DNA of 64,000 nt from NCBI GenBank assembly GCA_045530725.1, contig JAZSCT010000009.1:17282-81281 (forward strand), given 5' to 3'. This document shows, piece by piece, positions 50,896 to 58,719 of this stretch (position 1 is its first letter; each line of letters opens with the position of its first letter). The position numbers and the translations under genes were made by a program. The DNA is from SIG435 sp045530725 (GTDB lineage Bacteria > Bacillota > Clostridia > UMGS1810). The notes under the pieces are model-generated. The model was not told the origin of the DNA, did not search any database, and saw nothing but the letters and a program-made list of their open reading frames with translations.

Positions 50896-52062
50896 TTATT
50901 TCACTTTGGACATATCATATCCTTCAAACACTTTGTTTACCATGCCTCTCCACCTATCTACTGTGACAGCGCCGTTGTGGGATGCCACACCGTGAAGTGC
51001 ACCGAGACCGTCAGTATAATCAGAAAGTCTCATTACAGAAAACTTAGTATATGAAGTATTGTAATGGGTAACAATGGGGATAAATGCATAGTCTTCAATC
51101 CGCACACTTTCTCCGTTGTATCTTAATGTAACATCAGCCATTGCACCCAGAAGGTTGATTGCTTCAAGTTGCCGAGAGACGTAGTTTCCCAACGAATAAT
51201 ACACAAGAGTTTTGTGGCCGTTTTCTGACTCAATCCACTCCATAGGTTCTATTACGTGAGGATGTGAACCTATAATAAGATCTACGCCCCATTGGCACAT
51301 TTTCTTAGAAAGTTCCTTCTGAAATGCATCAGGCTTGGTGGAATACTCTGTACCCCAATGCATAAATGCTATTGTAAAATGCGCATTCTGTTCTGCAAAT
51401 TCTGCATCTTTTTGAATTTTTTCTTCGTCTATAAGATTTACAAGATATTCTTTTCCAGGTGGAAGCATAAAGCCATTCATACCGTATGTATAGTTGAGAA
51501 GTGCAAGTTTTGCTCCTTTTCTTTCGATGATGTTTACTTTGTCGTATTTTTCCTGACTTTCGTTAATGCCGAGAACTGTCACTTCCGGGTACTGTTTCCA
51601 AAACTCAAGGGTAGTTTCCACGCCTTTTGCCCACTTGTCAAGCACGTGATTTGAGGCGTGCAATACCACGTCGAATCCTTCTTTAACAAGGGTCTTACCC
51701 ATATCTGAAGGTGAATTGAACAAAGGATATCCCGAGTATCCAAGTTCTTTTCCTGCAAAGACAGTCTCCTGCCCTATCACCGCTATATCCGCATCGTTAA
51801 ACACAGGCTGAAGCCCCTGAAACAGATGGGAATAGTCATAACTTCCGTCAGGGAGTTTGCCACTGTTTATAACAGGCATATGAAGAAGGTTGTCGCCTAC
51901 TGCAACTATTCCTATTGTCTCGGATATAGGTTTTTGTTCGGGTTCGGTTGGTTTTTTGTTTCCTTTCACACATGAATTAACCGACAAAATAATTATTATG
52001 AAAAGTATGATTATAACGGGTATTAATCTTAATCTTCTTTTCTTCATCTCTTGTGTGGTCAT
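50896..52062 (-). CDS. CapA/PgsA-like metallophosphatase lipoprotein
   Basis: A 388-residue protein with an N-terminal membrane segment ending in a possible lipobox (LSVNSC, Cys near residue 30). The PGA_cap domain shows GIVAVGDNLLH, NHVLDKWAKG and IIGSHPHVIEP, the metal-binding pattern of calcineurin-like enzymes. Family members take part in poly-gamma-glutamate export or wall-related reactions; none of the other cap genes is nearby. The gene is 17 nt downstream of luxS, so it may be cotranscribed. Confidence 0.87.
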   Translation of the reverse strand: MTTQEMKKRRLRLIPVIIILFIIIILSVNSCVKGNKKPTEPEQKPISETIGIVAVGDNLLHMPVINSGKLPDGSYDYSHLFQGLQPVFNDADIAVIGQETVFAGKELGYSGYPLFNSPSDMGKTLVKEGFDVVLHASNHVLDKWAKGVETTLEFWKQYPEVTVLGINESQEKYDKVNIIERKGAKLALLNYTYGMNGFMLPPGKEYLVNLIDEEKIQKDAEFAEQNAHFTIAFMHWGTEYSTKPDAFQKELSKKMCQWGVDLIIGSHPHVIEPMEWIESENGHKTLVYYSLGNYVSRQLEAINLLGAMADVTLRYNGESVRIEDYAFIPIVTHYNTSYTKFSVMRLSDYTDGLGALHGVASHNGAVTVDRWRGMVNKVFEGYDMSKVK

Positions 52063-52079
52063 ATCTTGTTCCTCTTAAA

Positions 52080-52559
52080 TCATAAATATTTATACTCAAA
52101 TGATTTGTTTTCCTCTAGTGCAGTTTTGTATTTTTCTATATAATATTTCGCCATATTAAGATTCTGCTCGGAATAGTTTCCGCATTCCTCAGGCTTCGCC
52201 CCCGGGATCTCACCTTCAAAAGTCAGAATGAAATCACACATTTTGATAATTATATGGTATATATCCTGGCTCTTTAAGTCGCCGAACATAAGAAGATAGC
52301 ATCCTGTTCTGCAACCCATAGGTCCGAAATATACTATATGGTCCTTATATTCGCTGTTTCTTAAATAAGTGGCACCAATATGCTCGATAGTGTGAAGTGC
52401 AGGCATATCTATGACAGGTTCTCTGTTCGGTGCTGTGATTCTTATATCAAAACTTGTAATTGTCACACCGTCTCTTGTATCTTTTCTCGATACATATAAC
52501 CCGGGAAATAATTCATTATGATCTACTGAAAAACTTGCAATTCTTTCCATATTTTTCAC
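52080..52559 (-). CDS. luxS: S-ribosylhomocysteine lyase
   Basis: A 159-residue LuxS that splits S-ribosylhomocysteine into homocysteine and the AI-2 precursor. The metal-binding HTIEH (about residues 53-57), the catalytic Cys region MGCRTGCYL and the C-terminal ECGNYSEQNL metal-ligand Cys are all present. Start codon at 52559 or 52550. No pfs or metabolic partner is adjacent. Confidence 0.95.
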   Translation of the reverse strand: MKNMERIASFSVDHNELFPGLYVSRKDTRDGVTITSFDIRITAPNREPVIDMPALHTIEHIGATYLRNSEYKDHIVYFGPMGCRTGCYLLMFGDLKSQDIYHIIIKMCDFILTFEGEIPGAKPEECGNYSEQNLNMAKYYIEKYKTALEENKSFEYKYL

Positions 52560-52642
52560 TCCTTACTTTTCATTAGATTATATCATTATAATTGACTAAA
52601 TGCAACATAAATATATGGAAAAAGGCCCCTTTACTCTGCAAA

Positions 52643-52812
52643 TCAGAGACAGGAGCCATTGTACATCTTCATTGCATGAAAACCCTCGTACTGAGAATAA
52701 TCGCCATACTTTTCCTGTGACCAGGAAGGATGAGTCTTGCCGTTTGCAGTAACTGTTACATCATAGTCAACGTAGTACCATTGGGGACGGTCCCTTTTGG
52801 TATAGTTTTTTC
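52643..52812 (-). pseudogene. C-terminal fragment of an unrecognised protein
   Basis: The minus strand reads YYVDYDVTVTANGKTHPSW and HAMKMYNGSCL to a stop at 52643, a plausible beta-sandwich tail without a start or ribosome binding site. It is next to a GGGACCGTCCCC palindrome at about 52790. A longer ORF in this frame running into pnp is only a frame shadow. Probably a degraded gene end. Confidence 0.4.
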
Positions 52813-52865
52813 TTTTGCAACAAAAAGAGAGTGCAAATAAATTTACACTCTCTTTGCCTATGATA

Positions 52866-54956
52866 TTATTCTGCAGTTTCTTCCAAAGCATCTTTTCTTG
52901 AAAGATTGATTCTGCCCTGCTTGTCGATTTCGATAATCTTAACCATGATTTCGTCACCGATTGAAACAACATCTTCAACCTTTTCTACTCTCTTGGAATC
53001 AAGTTTTGAAATATGAACAAGACCGTCTTTTCCAGGGAGGAATTCTACAAAAGCACCAAATGCCATAATTCGTACAACTTTACCTTTGTAAATCTTACCT
53101 ACTTCAGGCTCTGCTACGATACCTTCGATAATTTCTTTTGCCTTGTATCCTGCTTCTGTATTAACTGCCTGGATAAGAACTGTACCGTCATCGTCAATAT
53201 CAATCTTAACGCCTGTATCTGCGATAATCTGCTGAATTACCTTACCGCCTGTACCGATAACTTCTCTTATCTTGTCAGGGTTGATCATCATCTTGATAAC
53301 CTTCGGAGCATAAGGTGAAAGTTCTGTACGTGATTCAGGAATAGCCTTGAGCATTACTTCTTCAAGGATATACTTTCTTGCAGTTTCTGTCTTTGAAAAT
53401 GCTTCTTCGATGATTTCGTATGTGAGACCGTCTATCTTACAGTCAACCTGGATTGCTGTGATACCGTCAAGTGTACCTGCAACCTTGAAGTCCATATCGC
53501 CGTAGAAGTCTTCAAGACCCTGGATATCTACCATTGTGATATGCTCGTCACCGTCTGTAACAAGACCGCATGAAATACCTGCAACAGGAGCCTTAATAGG
53601 AACACCTGCATCCATAAGAGCAAGTGTAGAACCACAAACTGAACCCTGTGATGTAGAACCGTTTGAAGAAAGAACTTCAGATACCATACGGATAGCATAT
53701 GGGAATTCTTCTTCTGTTGGGATTACAGGAACAAGGGCTCTTTCTGCAAGAGCACCGTGACCGATTTCTCTTCTTCCCGGACCTCTTGATGGCTTTGTTT
53801 CACCTACTGAGTATGATGGGAAGTTATACTGATGCATATATCTCTTTGTTCCGTATTCGTCAAGTCCGTCAAGCATCTGCACTTCTGAAAGTGAACCAAG
53901 TGTACAGATTGTGAGAACCTGTGTCTGTCCTCTCGAGAAAAGACCTGAACCGTGAACTCTTGGAAGAAGACCAACGCTTGATGCAAGAGGTCTGATATCA
54001 AGGATGCCTCTGCCGTCAACTCTCTTATGGTCTTTGATAAGCCACTTTCTTACGATTTCTTTCTGCAATTTGTAGAGACATTCGCCGAATGCAACTTCTG
54101 ATTCAGGATATGTTTCTGCAAACTTCTCATTTACTTTATCTGTAACAACAGCCATTGCTGCGTCTCTTACTTTCTTGTCATCTGTATCAAGAGCCTTGCA
54201 CACGTCGTCATATGCGAATTCTTTGATAGCATCATACATATCATGGTCAACTTCACATGATTCATATTCAAACTTAGGAAGTCCGATTTCTTTCTGAATG
54301 CCTTCGATGAAATCACAGAGAGCCTGGATTTCTTTGTGAGCAACTTTGATTGCATTGAGCATAACGTCATTTGGAATTTCCTTTGCGCCTGCTTCAATCA
54401 TAATAACCTTTTCTTTTGTACCTGCAACGGTAAGTTCAAGGTCAGATTTTGCTCTCTCTTCACGTGTAGGGTTGATAACAACTTCGCCGTCAACAAGTCC
54501 TACAAACACACCGCCGATAGGTCCGTTCCATGGAACATCTGATATAGAAAGTGCCACAGATGTACCGATCATAGCAGCAACTTCAGGAGAGTTGTCAATG
54601 TCAACACTCATAACAGTTGCAACAACTGAACAGTCGTTTCTTAAATCCTTTGGGAAAAGTGGTCTTATAGGTCTGTCGATAACACGTGAAGTAAGGATAG
54701 CCTTTTCGCTTGGTTTACCTTCTCTTCTTACAAATCCCCCCGGGATTTTACCTACAGAATACATTTTTTCTTCATAGTCAACACTCAAAGGGAAGAAGTC
54801 GATGCCTTCTCTTGGCTTGGCTGATGCAGTAACATTTACAAGCACACAAGTGTCGCCGTATCTTACAAGAGCAGATGCGTTTGAAAGCTGAGCAAGTTCG
54901 CCTGTTTCAATAACAAGTTCTCTGCCTGCAAGAGTAGTCTTAAATTCTCTTTTCAT
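52866..54956 (-). CDS. pnp: Polyribonucleotide nucleotidyltransferase (PNPase)
   Basis: A 696-residue 3'-5' phosphorolytic exoribonuclease. Two RNase PH-like domains flank a helical domain, with GRREIGHGALAERAL and SNGSTSQGSVCGSTLA in the second and MDFKVAGTLDGITA later. KH (RGVIGTGGK-like EVIGTGGKVIQQI) and S1 (GKVVRIMAFGAFVEFLPGKDGLVHISKL) domains end the protein. It follows rpsO in the usual order, with a long hairpin before its start. Perfect GGAGG start. Confidence 0.97.
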   Translation of the reverse strand: MKREFKTTLAGRELVIETGELAQLSNASALVRYGDTCVLVNVTASAKPREGIDFFPLSVDYEEKMYSVGKIPGGFVRREGKPSEKAILTSRVIDRPIRPLFPKDLRNDCSVVATVMSVDIDNSPEVAAMIGTSVALSISDVPWNGPIGGVFVGLVDGEVVINPTREERAKSDLELTVAGTKEKVIMIEAGAKEIPNDVMLNAIKVAHKEIQALCDFIEGIQKEIGLPKFEYESCEVDHDMYDAIKEFAYDDVCKALDTDDKKVRDAAMAVVTDKVNEKFAETYPESEVAFGECLYKLQKEIVRKWLIKDHKRVDGRGILDIRPLASSVGLLPRVHGSGLFSRGQTQVLTICTLGSLSEVQMLDGLDEYGTKRYMHQYNFPSYSVGETKPSRGPGRREIGHGALAERALVPVIPTEEEFPYAIRMVSEVLSSNGSTSQGSVCGSTLALMDAGVPIKAPVAGISCGLVTDGDEHITMVDIQGLEDFYGDMDFKVAGTLDGITAIQVDCKIDGLTYEIIEEAFSKTETARKYILEEVMLKAIPESRTELSPYAPKVIKMMINPDKIREVIGTGGKVIQQIIADTGVKIDIDDDGTVLIQAVNTEAGYKAKEIIEGIVAEPEVGKIYKGKVVRIMAFGAFVEFLPGKDGLVHISKLDSKRVEKVEDVVSIGDEIMVKIIEIDKQGRINLSRKDALEETAE

Positions 54957-54980
54957 AAATTGTTCCTCCTTGATTTCTTT

Positions 54981-55059
54981 GGGAACCGATAGAATTAGCC
55001 ATTAGATATACCCTCGAATGAATCGAATTCATATCTAATCGCTAAGGCTATGGATTCCC
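54981..55059 (-). promoter_or_regulatory. Long hairpin in the pnp leader
   Basis: Arms 54981-55009 and 55031-55059 are complementary at 24 of 29 positions, separated by 21 nt. The hairpin is directly upstream of the pnp ribosome binding site. In E. coli a comparable long stem before pnp is cut by RNase III and lets PNPase repress itself; the same could apply here. Confidence 0.7.
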
Positions 55060-55101
55060 TTACGTTTGATTTTTTGATTTTTGTCTTACTTGAAAAATAG
55101 A

Positions 55102-55131
55102 CAAAGAAGGTGGGATACCCACCCGTCTTTG
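55102..55131 (-). terminator. Hairpin after rpsO
   Basis: Stem CAAAGA and GGTGGG / CCCACC and TCTTTG with small bulges and a 3-nt loop, followed by GTCTATTTTT on the minus strand, 11 nt beyond the rpsO stop. It may attenuate readthrough into pnp. Confidence 0.75.
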
Positions 55132-55141
55132 CCTTTTTTGG

Positions 55142-55405
55142 TTACTTTCTGATGTTTAACTTTTTGATGATTGCACGATATCTTTCGATATCTACCTTTG
55201 TAAGGTAGTTAAGCAAACCTCTTCTGTCACCAACCATCTGAAGAAGACCTCTTCTTGAGTGATGATCCTTCGGATGAGCCTTAAGGTGCTCTGTAAGGTG
55301 ATTGATTCTGTAAGTAAGAATAGCAATCTGTACTTCAGGTGAACCTGTATCGCCTTCGTGAAGTTTGTAAGTGTTGATGATTTCCTGTTTGATTTCTTTT
55401 GTCAT
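55142..55405 (-). CDS. rpsO: 30S ribosomal protein S15
   Basis: An 87-residue S15 that binds the central domain of 16S rRNA. DTGSPEVQIAILTYRINHLTEHL and HHSRRGLLQMVGDRRGLLNYL are the rRNA-binding signature. It has its own promoter 92 nt upstream, with a leader able to form short hairpins (GGTTGATAACC among them), which could bind S15 for autoregulation. Confidence 0.97.
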   Translation of the reverse strand: MTKEIKQEIINTYKLHEGDTGSPEVQIAILTYRINHLTEHLKAHPKDHHSRRGLLQMVGDRRGLLNYLTKVDIERYRAIIKKLNIRK

Positions 55406-55496
55406 TGTATTTCACCTCCATAATTTATAAACGCCATACCACAAAGTAGATGGTCTGGAGAGTCCAAAAACCTTGTGATAGGTTATCAACCATTGA

Positions 55497-55525
55497 ATTA
55501 TATCATAGAATTTCTCATTTGTAAA
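55497..55525 (-). promoter_or_regulatory. Promoter of rpsO
   Basis: TTTACA (55520-55525), 17-bp spacer and TATAAT (55497-55502) on the minus strand, overlapping the end of the ribF gene by no bases. Confidence 0.8.
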
Positions 55526-55528
55526 GAG

Positions 55529-56413
55529 TTAATTTATGTTTTTTTGGTTTTTCCAGTAAGAAGCATCTTTGTCTATCTGAATTTTAAGATGTTCTATAGA
55601 TTGAAACTTCTCTTGCTCACGGATAAAATCACAAAAATACACAACTATCTCCTCTTGGTACAAATCCCCGCAGAAATCAAGAATATGAGTTTCTGCTCTC
55701 TTGGTTTTGTCCATTACTGTAGGATTTGTGCCGATATTGGTCACAGAAAAATACTCCCTGTCACCTATAAGCGTTTTTGTGGCATATACTCCGTCTTTTG
55801 GGTATATAAGGTCACTTTCAAGGATGATATTTGCCGTGGGGAAACCAAGGCTTCTTCCAAGTTTCTTTCCTTTGGAAACTGTGCCTTTTATATAATAGCG
55901 CCTGCCGAGGTATTCGTTTGCTTTCTGTATATCGCCCTGCAAAAAGAACTCTTTGATAACGGTGGAAGATACTTCCACATCGTAGAGCATGAGTTTTTCT
56001 ACCACAGAAAGACCTGTTCCATACTCTTTGCAAAAGGAATTAAGTACGTTTACATCCCCTGCCCTGTCTTTGCCGAATCGCCAGTCACTTCCTGACACAA
56101 TGTGCAATGCGCCAAGATTTATTATAAGTTTTTCCTTAAAAAAATCTATTGGCGAAAGAGACCTGAATTCCTGATTAAACTCCTCCACATACACATAGTC
56201 GCAACCCATTTCTTCAAACATCTTAAGTCTTTCATCAAAGGAAAATACGCTTTCCTTAAGAACATTTGAAAATGTGTATGCAACAAGAGGAACTCCAAGT
56301 TCTATTGACTTTTCTTTGGCAATATTTATAAGTTTTTTGTGTCCCAGATGAAGGCAGTCAAACTTACCCAGAGTGACTACGCTTTTATCAAGTTTTTCTT
56401 TAAGAATCTTCAT
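55529..56413 (-). CDS. ribF: Bifunctional riboflavin kinase/FMN adenylyltransferase
   Basis: A 294-residue enzyme making FMN and FAD. The adenylyltransferase half has VVTLGKFDCLHLGHKKLI (HxGH motif; Cys-Leu instead of the usual Gly-Val before it), DFFKEKLI and GSDWRFGKDRAG. The kinase half opens GTVSKGKKLGRSLGFPTANI and has DGVYATKTLIGD. Start at 56413 follows AAAGG by 9 nt and lies just after the truB stop. Supplying FAD fits an organism rich in flavoproteins. Confidence 0.95.
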   Translation of the reverse strand: MKILKEKLDKSVVTLGKFDCLHLGHKKLINIAKEKSIELGVPLVAYTFSNVLKESVFSFDERLKMFEEMGCDYVYVEEFNQEFRSLSPIDFFKEKLIINLGALHIVSGSDWRFGKDRAGDVNVLNSFCKEYGTGLSVVEKLMLYDVEVSSTVIKEFFLQGDIQKANEYLGRRYYIKGTVSKGKKLGRSLGFPTANIILESDLIYPKDGVYATKTLIGDREYFSVTNIGTNPTVMDKTKRAETHILDFCGDLYQEEIVVYFCDFIREQEKFQSIEHLKIQIDKDASYWKNQKNIN

Positions 56414-56418
56414 TTCTG

Positions 56419-57312
56419 TCACCCTTTGACGTAAAAATTCTTTTCTGTCTTCAAAACATTTCTCTTTTTGTCTTCTTCCACATACCCAAGTCCCAGGAAG
56501 TCCCCGTCTATATCGTAAACTCTGTATCTTCCCAAAGGCTTTTCTACGGTGGATTTTGCACCGTTTAAGAATCTTTCTTTCAATTCATCGGAAAGATCGA
56601 TTCTGTCCAATGATGAAAACACATAATCTGTGTTATAGAGTACATCACTAAGGTCGCCTTTTTCCCTGATGGCTTTAAGTTCATTAAGAGTGTGAGCATC
56701 TTCTATATGAAATACTCCTGACTTTGTCCTCTGAAGGTAAGTCATACAGGCAAAAGTGCCCAGTTTTTCTCCGATATCATTTATAAGGGTACGGATATAT
56801 GTACCCTTGGAGCAACCTACCTTTATACGGGCGTTGTCTCCTAATATGGAAAGAATTTCTATATAATGTATGGTTACACGTCTGGGCTTTCTCTCCACTT
56901 CTTTTCCCTGACGGGCTATTTCGTAGAGTTTCTTTCCGTCTATCTTTATAGCAGAATACATTGGCGGTATCTGATCATATTTACCTATGAAACTTTCTAT
57001 GGCAGATATGAATTCTTCTTCTGATACCTTTTTGTGACTTTGTTCAATCACTTCTCCCCATATATCCTGGGTGTCGGTTTTTGTGCCAAGTTTCATTTCT
57101 GCAATGTATTCTTTGTCTGATTCCATAATAAGGTCACTTACTCTTGTGGATTTTCCGAGACATATAGGAAGCACCCCTGTGGCTTCAGGGTCAAGAGTAC
57201 CTGTGTGACCTACCTTTCGCATATCAAATATCTTTCTGATTACGTTTACTGCATCGTGAGATGTGAAGCCTTTTTCTTTGTTAACGACAACTATTCCGCT
57301 AAAGTCTCCCAT
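56419..57312 (-). CDS. truB: tRNA pseudouridine(55) synthase
   Basis: A 297-residue TruB. GIVVVNKEKGFTSHDAVN opens the protein and GHTGTLDPEATGVLPI holds the catalytic Asp. KVGCSKGTYIRTLINDIGEKL follows in the C-terminal part. It modifies U55 in the T arm of tRNAs. The order nrnA-truB-ribF with 1-2-nt spacing is conserved in Firmicutes. Confidence 0.96.
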   Translation of the reverse strand: MGDFSGIVVVNKEKGFTSHDAVNVIRKIFDMRKVGHTGTLDPEATGVLPICLGKSTRVSDLIMESDKEYIAEMKLGTKTDTQDIWGEVIEQSHKKVSEEEFISAIESFIGKYDQIPPMYSAIKIDGKKLYEIARQGKEVERKPRRVTIHYIEILSILGDNARIKVGCSKGTYIRTLINDIGEKLGTFACMTYLQRTKSGVFHIEDAHTLNELKAIREKGDLSDVLYNTDYVFSSLDRIDLSDELKERFLNGAKSTVEKPLGRYRVYDIDGDFLGLGYVEEDKKRNVLKTEKNFYVKG

Positions 57313-57313
57313 A

Positions 57314-58273
57314 TCACAATACCCTCCTGATACCTTCTACAACCATATCGATAGTTTCTTCAAGAGTCTTATTATATACTGTAGCACCTGCAGCCTTTAT
57401 GTGACCGCCGCCGCCAAGTTCCATTGCAAGTTTGGATACATCCACATAGTCGTTTGAACGGTAACTTACCTTGATTTCGTTGTCATTCTTCACCTTGAGA
57501 TACACTCCCACCTCTGAACCGAGAACAGTCCTTGGCATTGTCACAAGATAGTCCGCATCATCAAAAGAAACACCCATCTTGTCAAGGAATTTATAGTCAA
57601 CATAAGTAAGGGCAATCTTTCCATCCTCATAAAGGCGGAGATTGTTTGCTCCTTCGCTGTAGAGTTTGATCTGATTTACTGTCTTGTAATCGAAAAGGTA
57701 GTTGGATAGATAGTTTACATCGATTCCTTCTTCCATAAGGTCTGCAACTACCCTGTGGGTTTTTGCAGATGTGCAGGAGTATTTGAATGTTCCGCAGTCT
57801 GTGGCAATAGCACAGTAAAGATACTCTGCAATTTTTTTGTCAAGAGGGACACAGAGTACGTTTTTTATAAGGTGGTACATTATCTCCCCTGTGCTTGATG
57901 CATCCCCTTCCACATAGTTTATGTCTGCATAGTTATATGTGTTTGTAATATGATGATCTATACAAAGAGTGGTCTTTGCAGAATCGAAAAGACCTTCAAA
58001 AGAGGAAAATCTGTCCTTATTTCCCGAATCCAATGCCACAAATACATCGTAATTGTCATAAGGCTTGTCTGTGATGAAAGAATCATCCCACAGAAATCTT
58101 ATGTGAATGGGAATAGCACCATCTGTAAACATATGAACTTTTTTGCCCATTTTTTTAAGTGCTTCACAAAGTGCAAGAGAAGAACCGATGGCATCGCCGT
58201 CGGGATTTATATGGGATACAACTGCAAATGTTTCGTTTTCGCAAAACACCTGTTTCATCTTCTTAAGGCTCAT
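57314..58273 (-). CDS. nrnA: DHH-family nanoRNase/phosphatase NrnA
   Basis: A 319-residue bifunctional oligoribonuclease and pAp phosphatase. Metal ligands are visible in VSHINPDGDAIGSSLAL, FVALDSGN, CIDHHITN and the C-terminal DHHA1 motif GGGGHIKAAGA. It degrades 2-5-nt RNAs left by other exonucleases. Overlaps rbfA by 4 nt. Confidence 0.95.
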   Translation of the reverse strand: MSLKKMKQVFCENETFAVVSHINPDGDAIGSSLALCEALKKMGKKVHMFTDGAIPIHIRFLWDDSFITDKPYDNYDVFVALDSGNKDRFSSFEGLFDSAKTTLCIDHHITNTYNYADINYVEGDASSTGEIMYHLIKNVLCVPLDKKIAEYLYCAIATDCGTFKYSCTSAKTHRVVADLMEEGIDVNYLSNYLFDYKTVNQIKLYSEGANNLRLYEDGKIALTYVDYKFLDKMGVSFDDADYLVTMPRTVLGSEVGVYLKVKNDNEIKVSYRSNDYVDVSKLAMELGGGGHIKAAGATVYNKTLEETIDMVVEGIRRVL

Positions 58274-58629
58274 TTATTCTCTTCCTTTTCGTTTATCTTA
58301 TGAATGATTTCGTTGATATGGATTCCGTATTCCACAGAATTGTCCAGAACAAATGTGAACTGGGGTGTGCATCTTAGGTTAAGTCTCTGAGAAACTTCCC
58401 TTCTCACAAATCCTGCAGCACTTTTGAGTCCGTCGATGTAGGATTTCTTTTCTTCATCAGAACCCATTACACTAATAAATACTTTGGCATATTTAAGATC
58501 CTTTGTGACTTCCACACTTACTACAGAAGCAATCTTACCGTTGATTCTGGGATCTTTTAATTCTCTTATTATATCTGAAAGTTCTTTTCTTACTTCTTCG
58601 TTGATTCTCTCTTGTCTGTTTTGTGCCAT
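58270..58629 (-). CDS. rbfA: Ribosome-binding factor A
   Basis: A 119-residue KH-like protein for 30S maturation. RQERINEEVRKELSDIIREL, DPRI and VEVTKDLKYAKVFISVMG are typical. It lies between infB and nrnA. Confidence 0.95.
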   Translation of the reverse strand: MAQNRQERINEEVRKELSDIIRELKDPRINGKIASVVSVEVTKDLKYAKVFISVMGSDEEKKSYIDGLKSAAGFVRREVSQRLNLRCTPQFTFVLDNSVEYGIHINEIIHKINEKEENK

Positions 58630-58675
58630 ATATTACACCTCCAAATCATATTTTGGAATATTCTTAATTACAACA

Positions 58676-58699
58676 CGAGACGATGAAACCATCGTCCCG
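58676..58699 (-). other. Intercistronic hairpin between infB and rbfA
   Basis: GACGATG / CATCGTC with a 4-nt loop and an extra CG pair outside. No U tract follows, so it is a processing or stability element rather than a terminator. Confidence 0.5.
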
Positions 58700-58719
58700 T
58701 AGTGTACAAATAATATTTA

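Noticed and set aside
52643..52978. 111-codon minus-strand ORF overlapping the pnp 3' end
   Set aside because: The upstream half is a frame shadow of pnp. Only the last 50 or so codons look protein-like, so I kept just a short pseudogene fragment.
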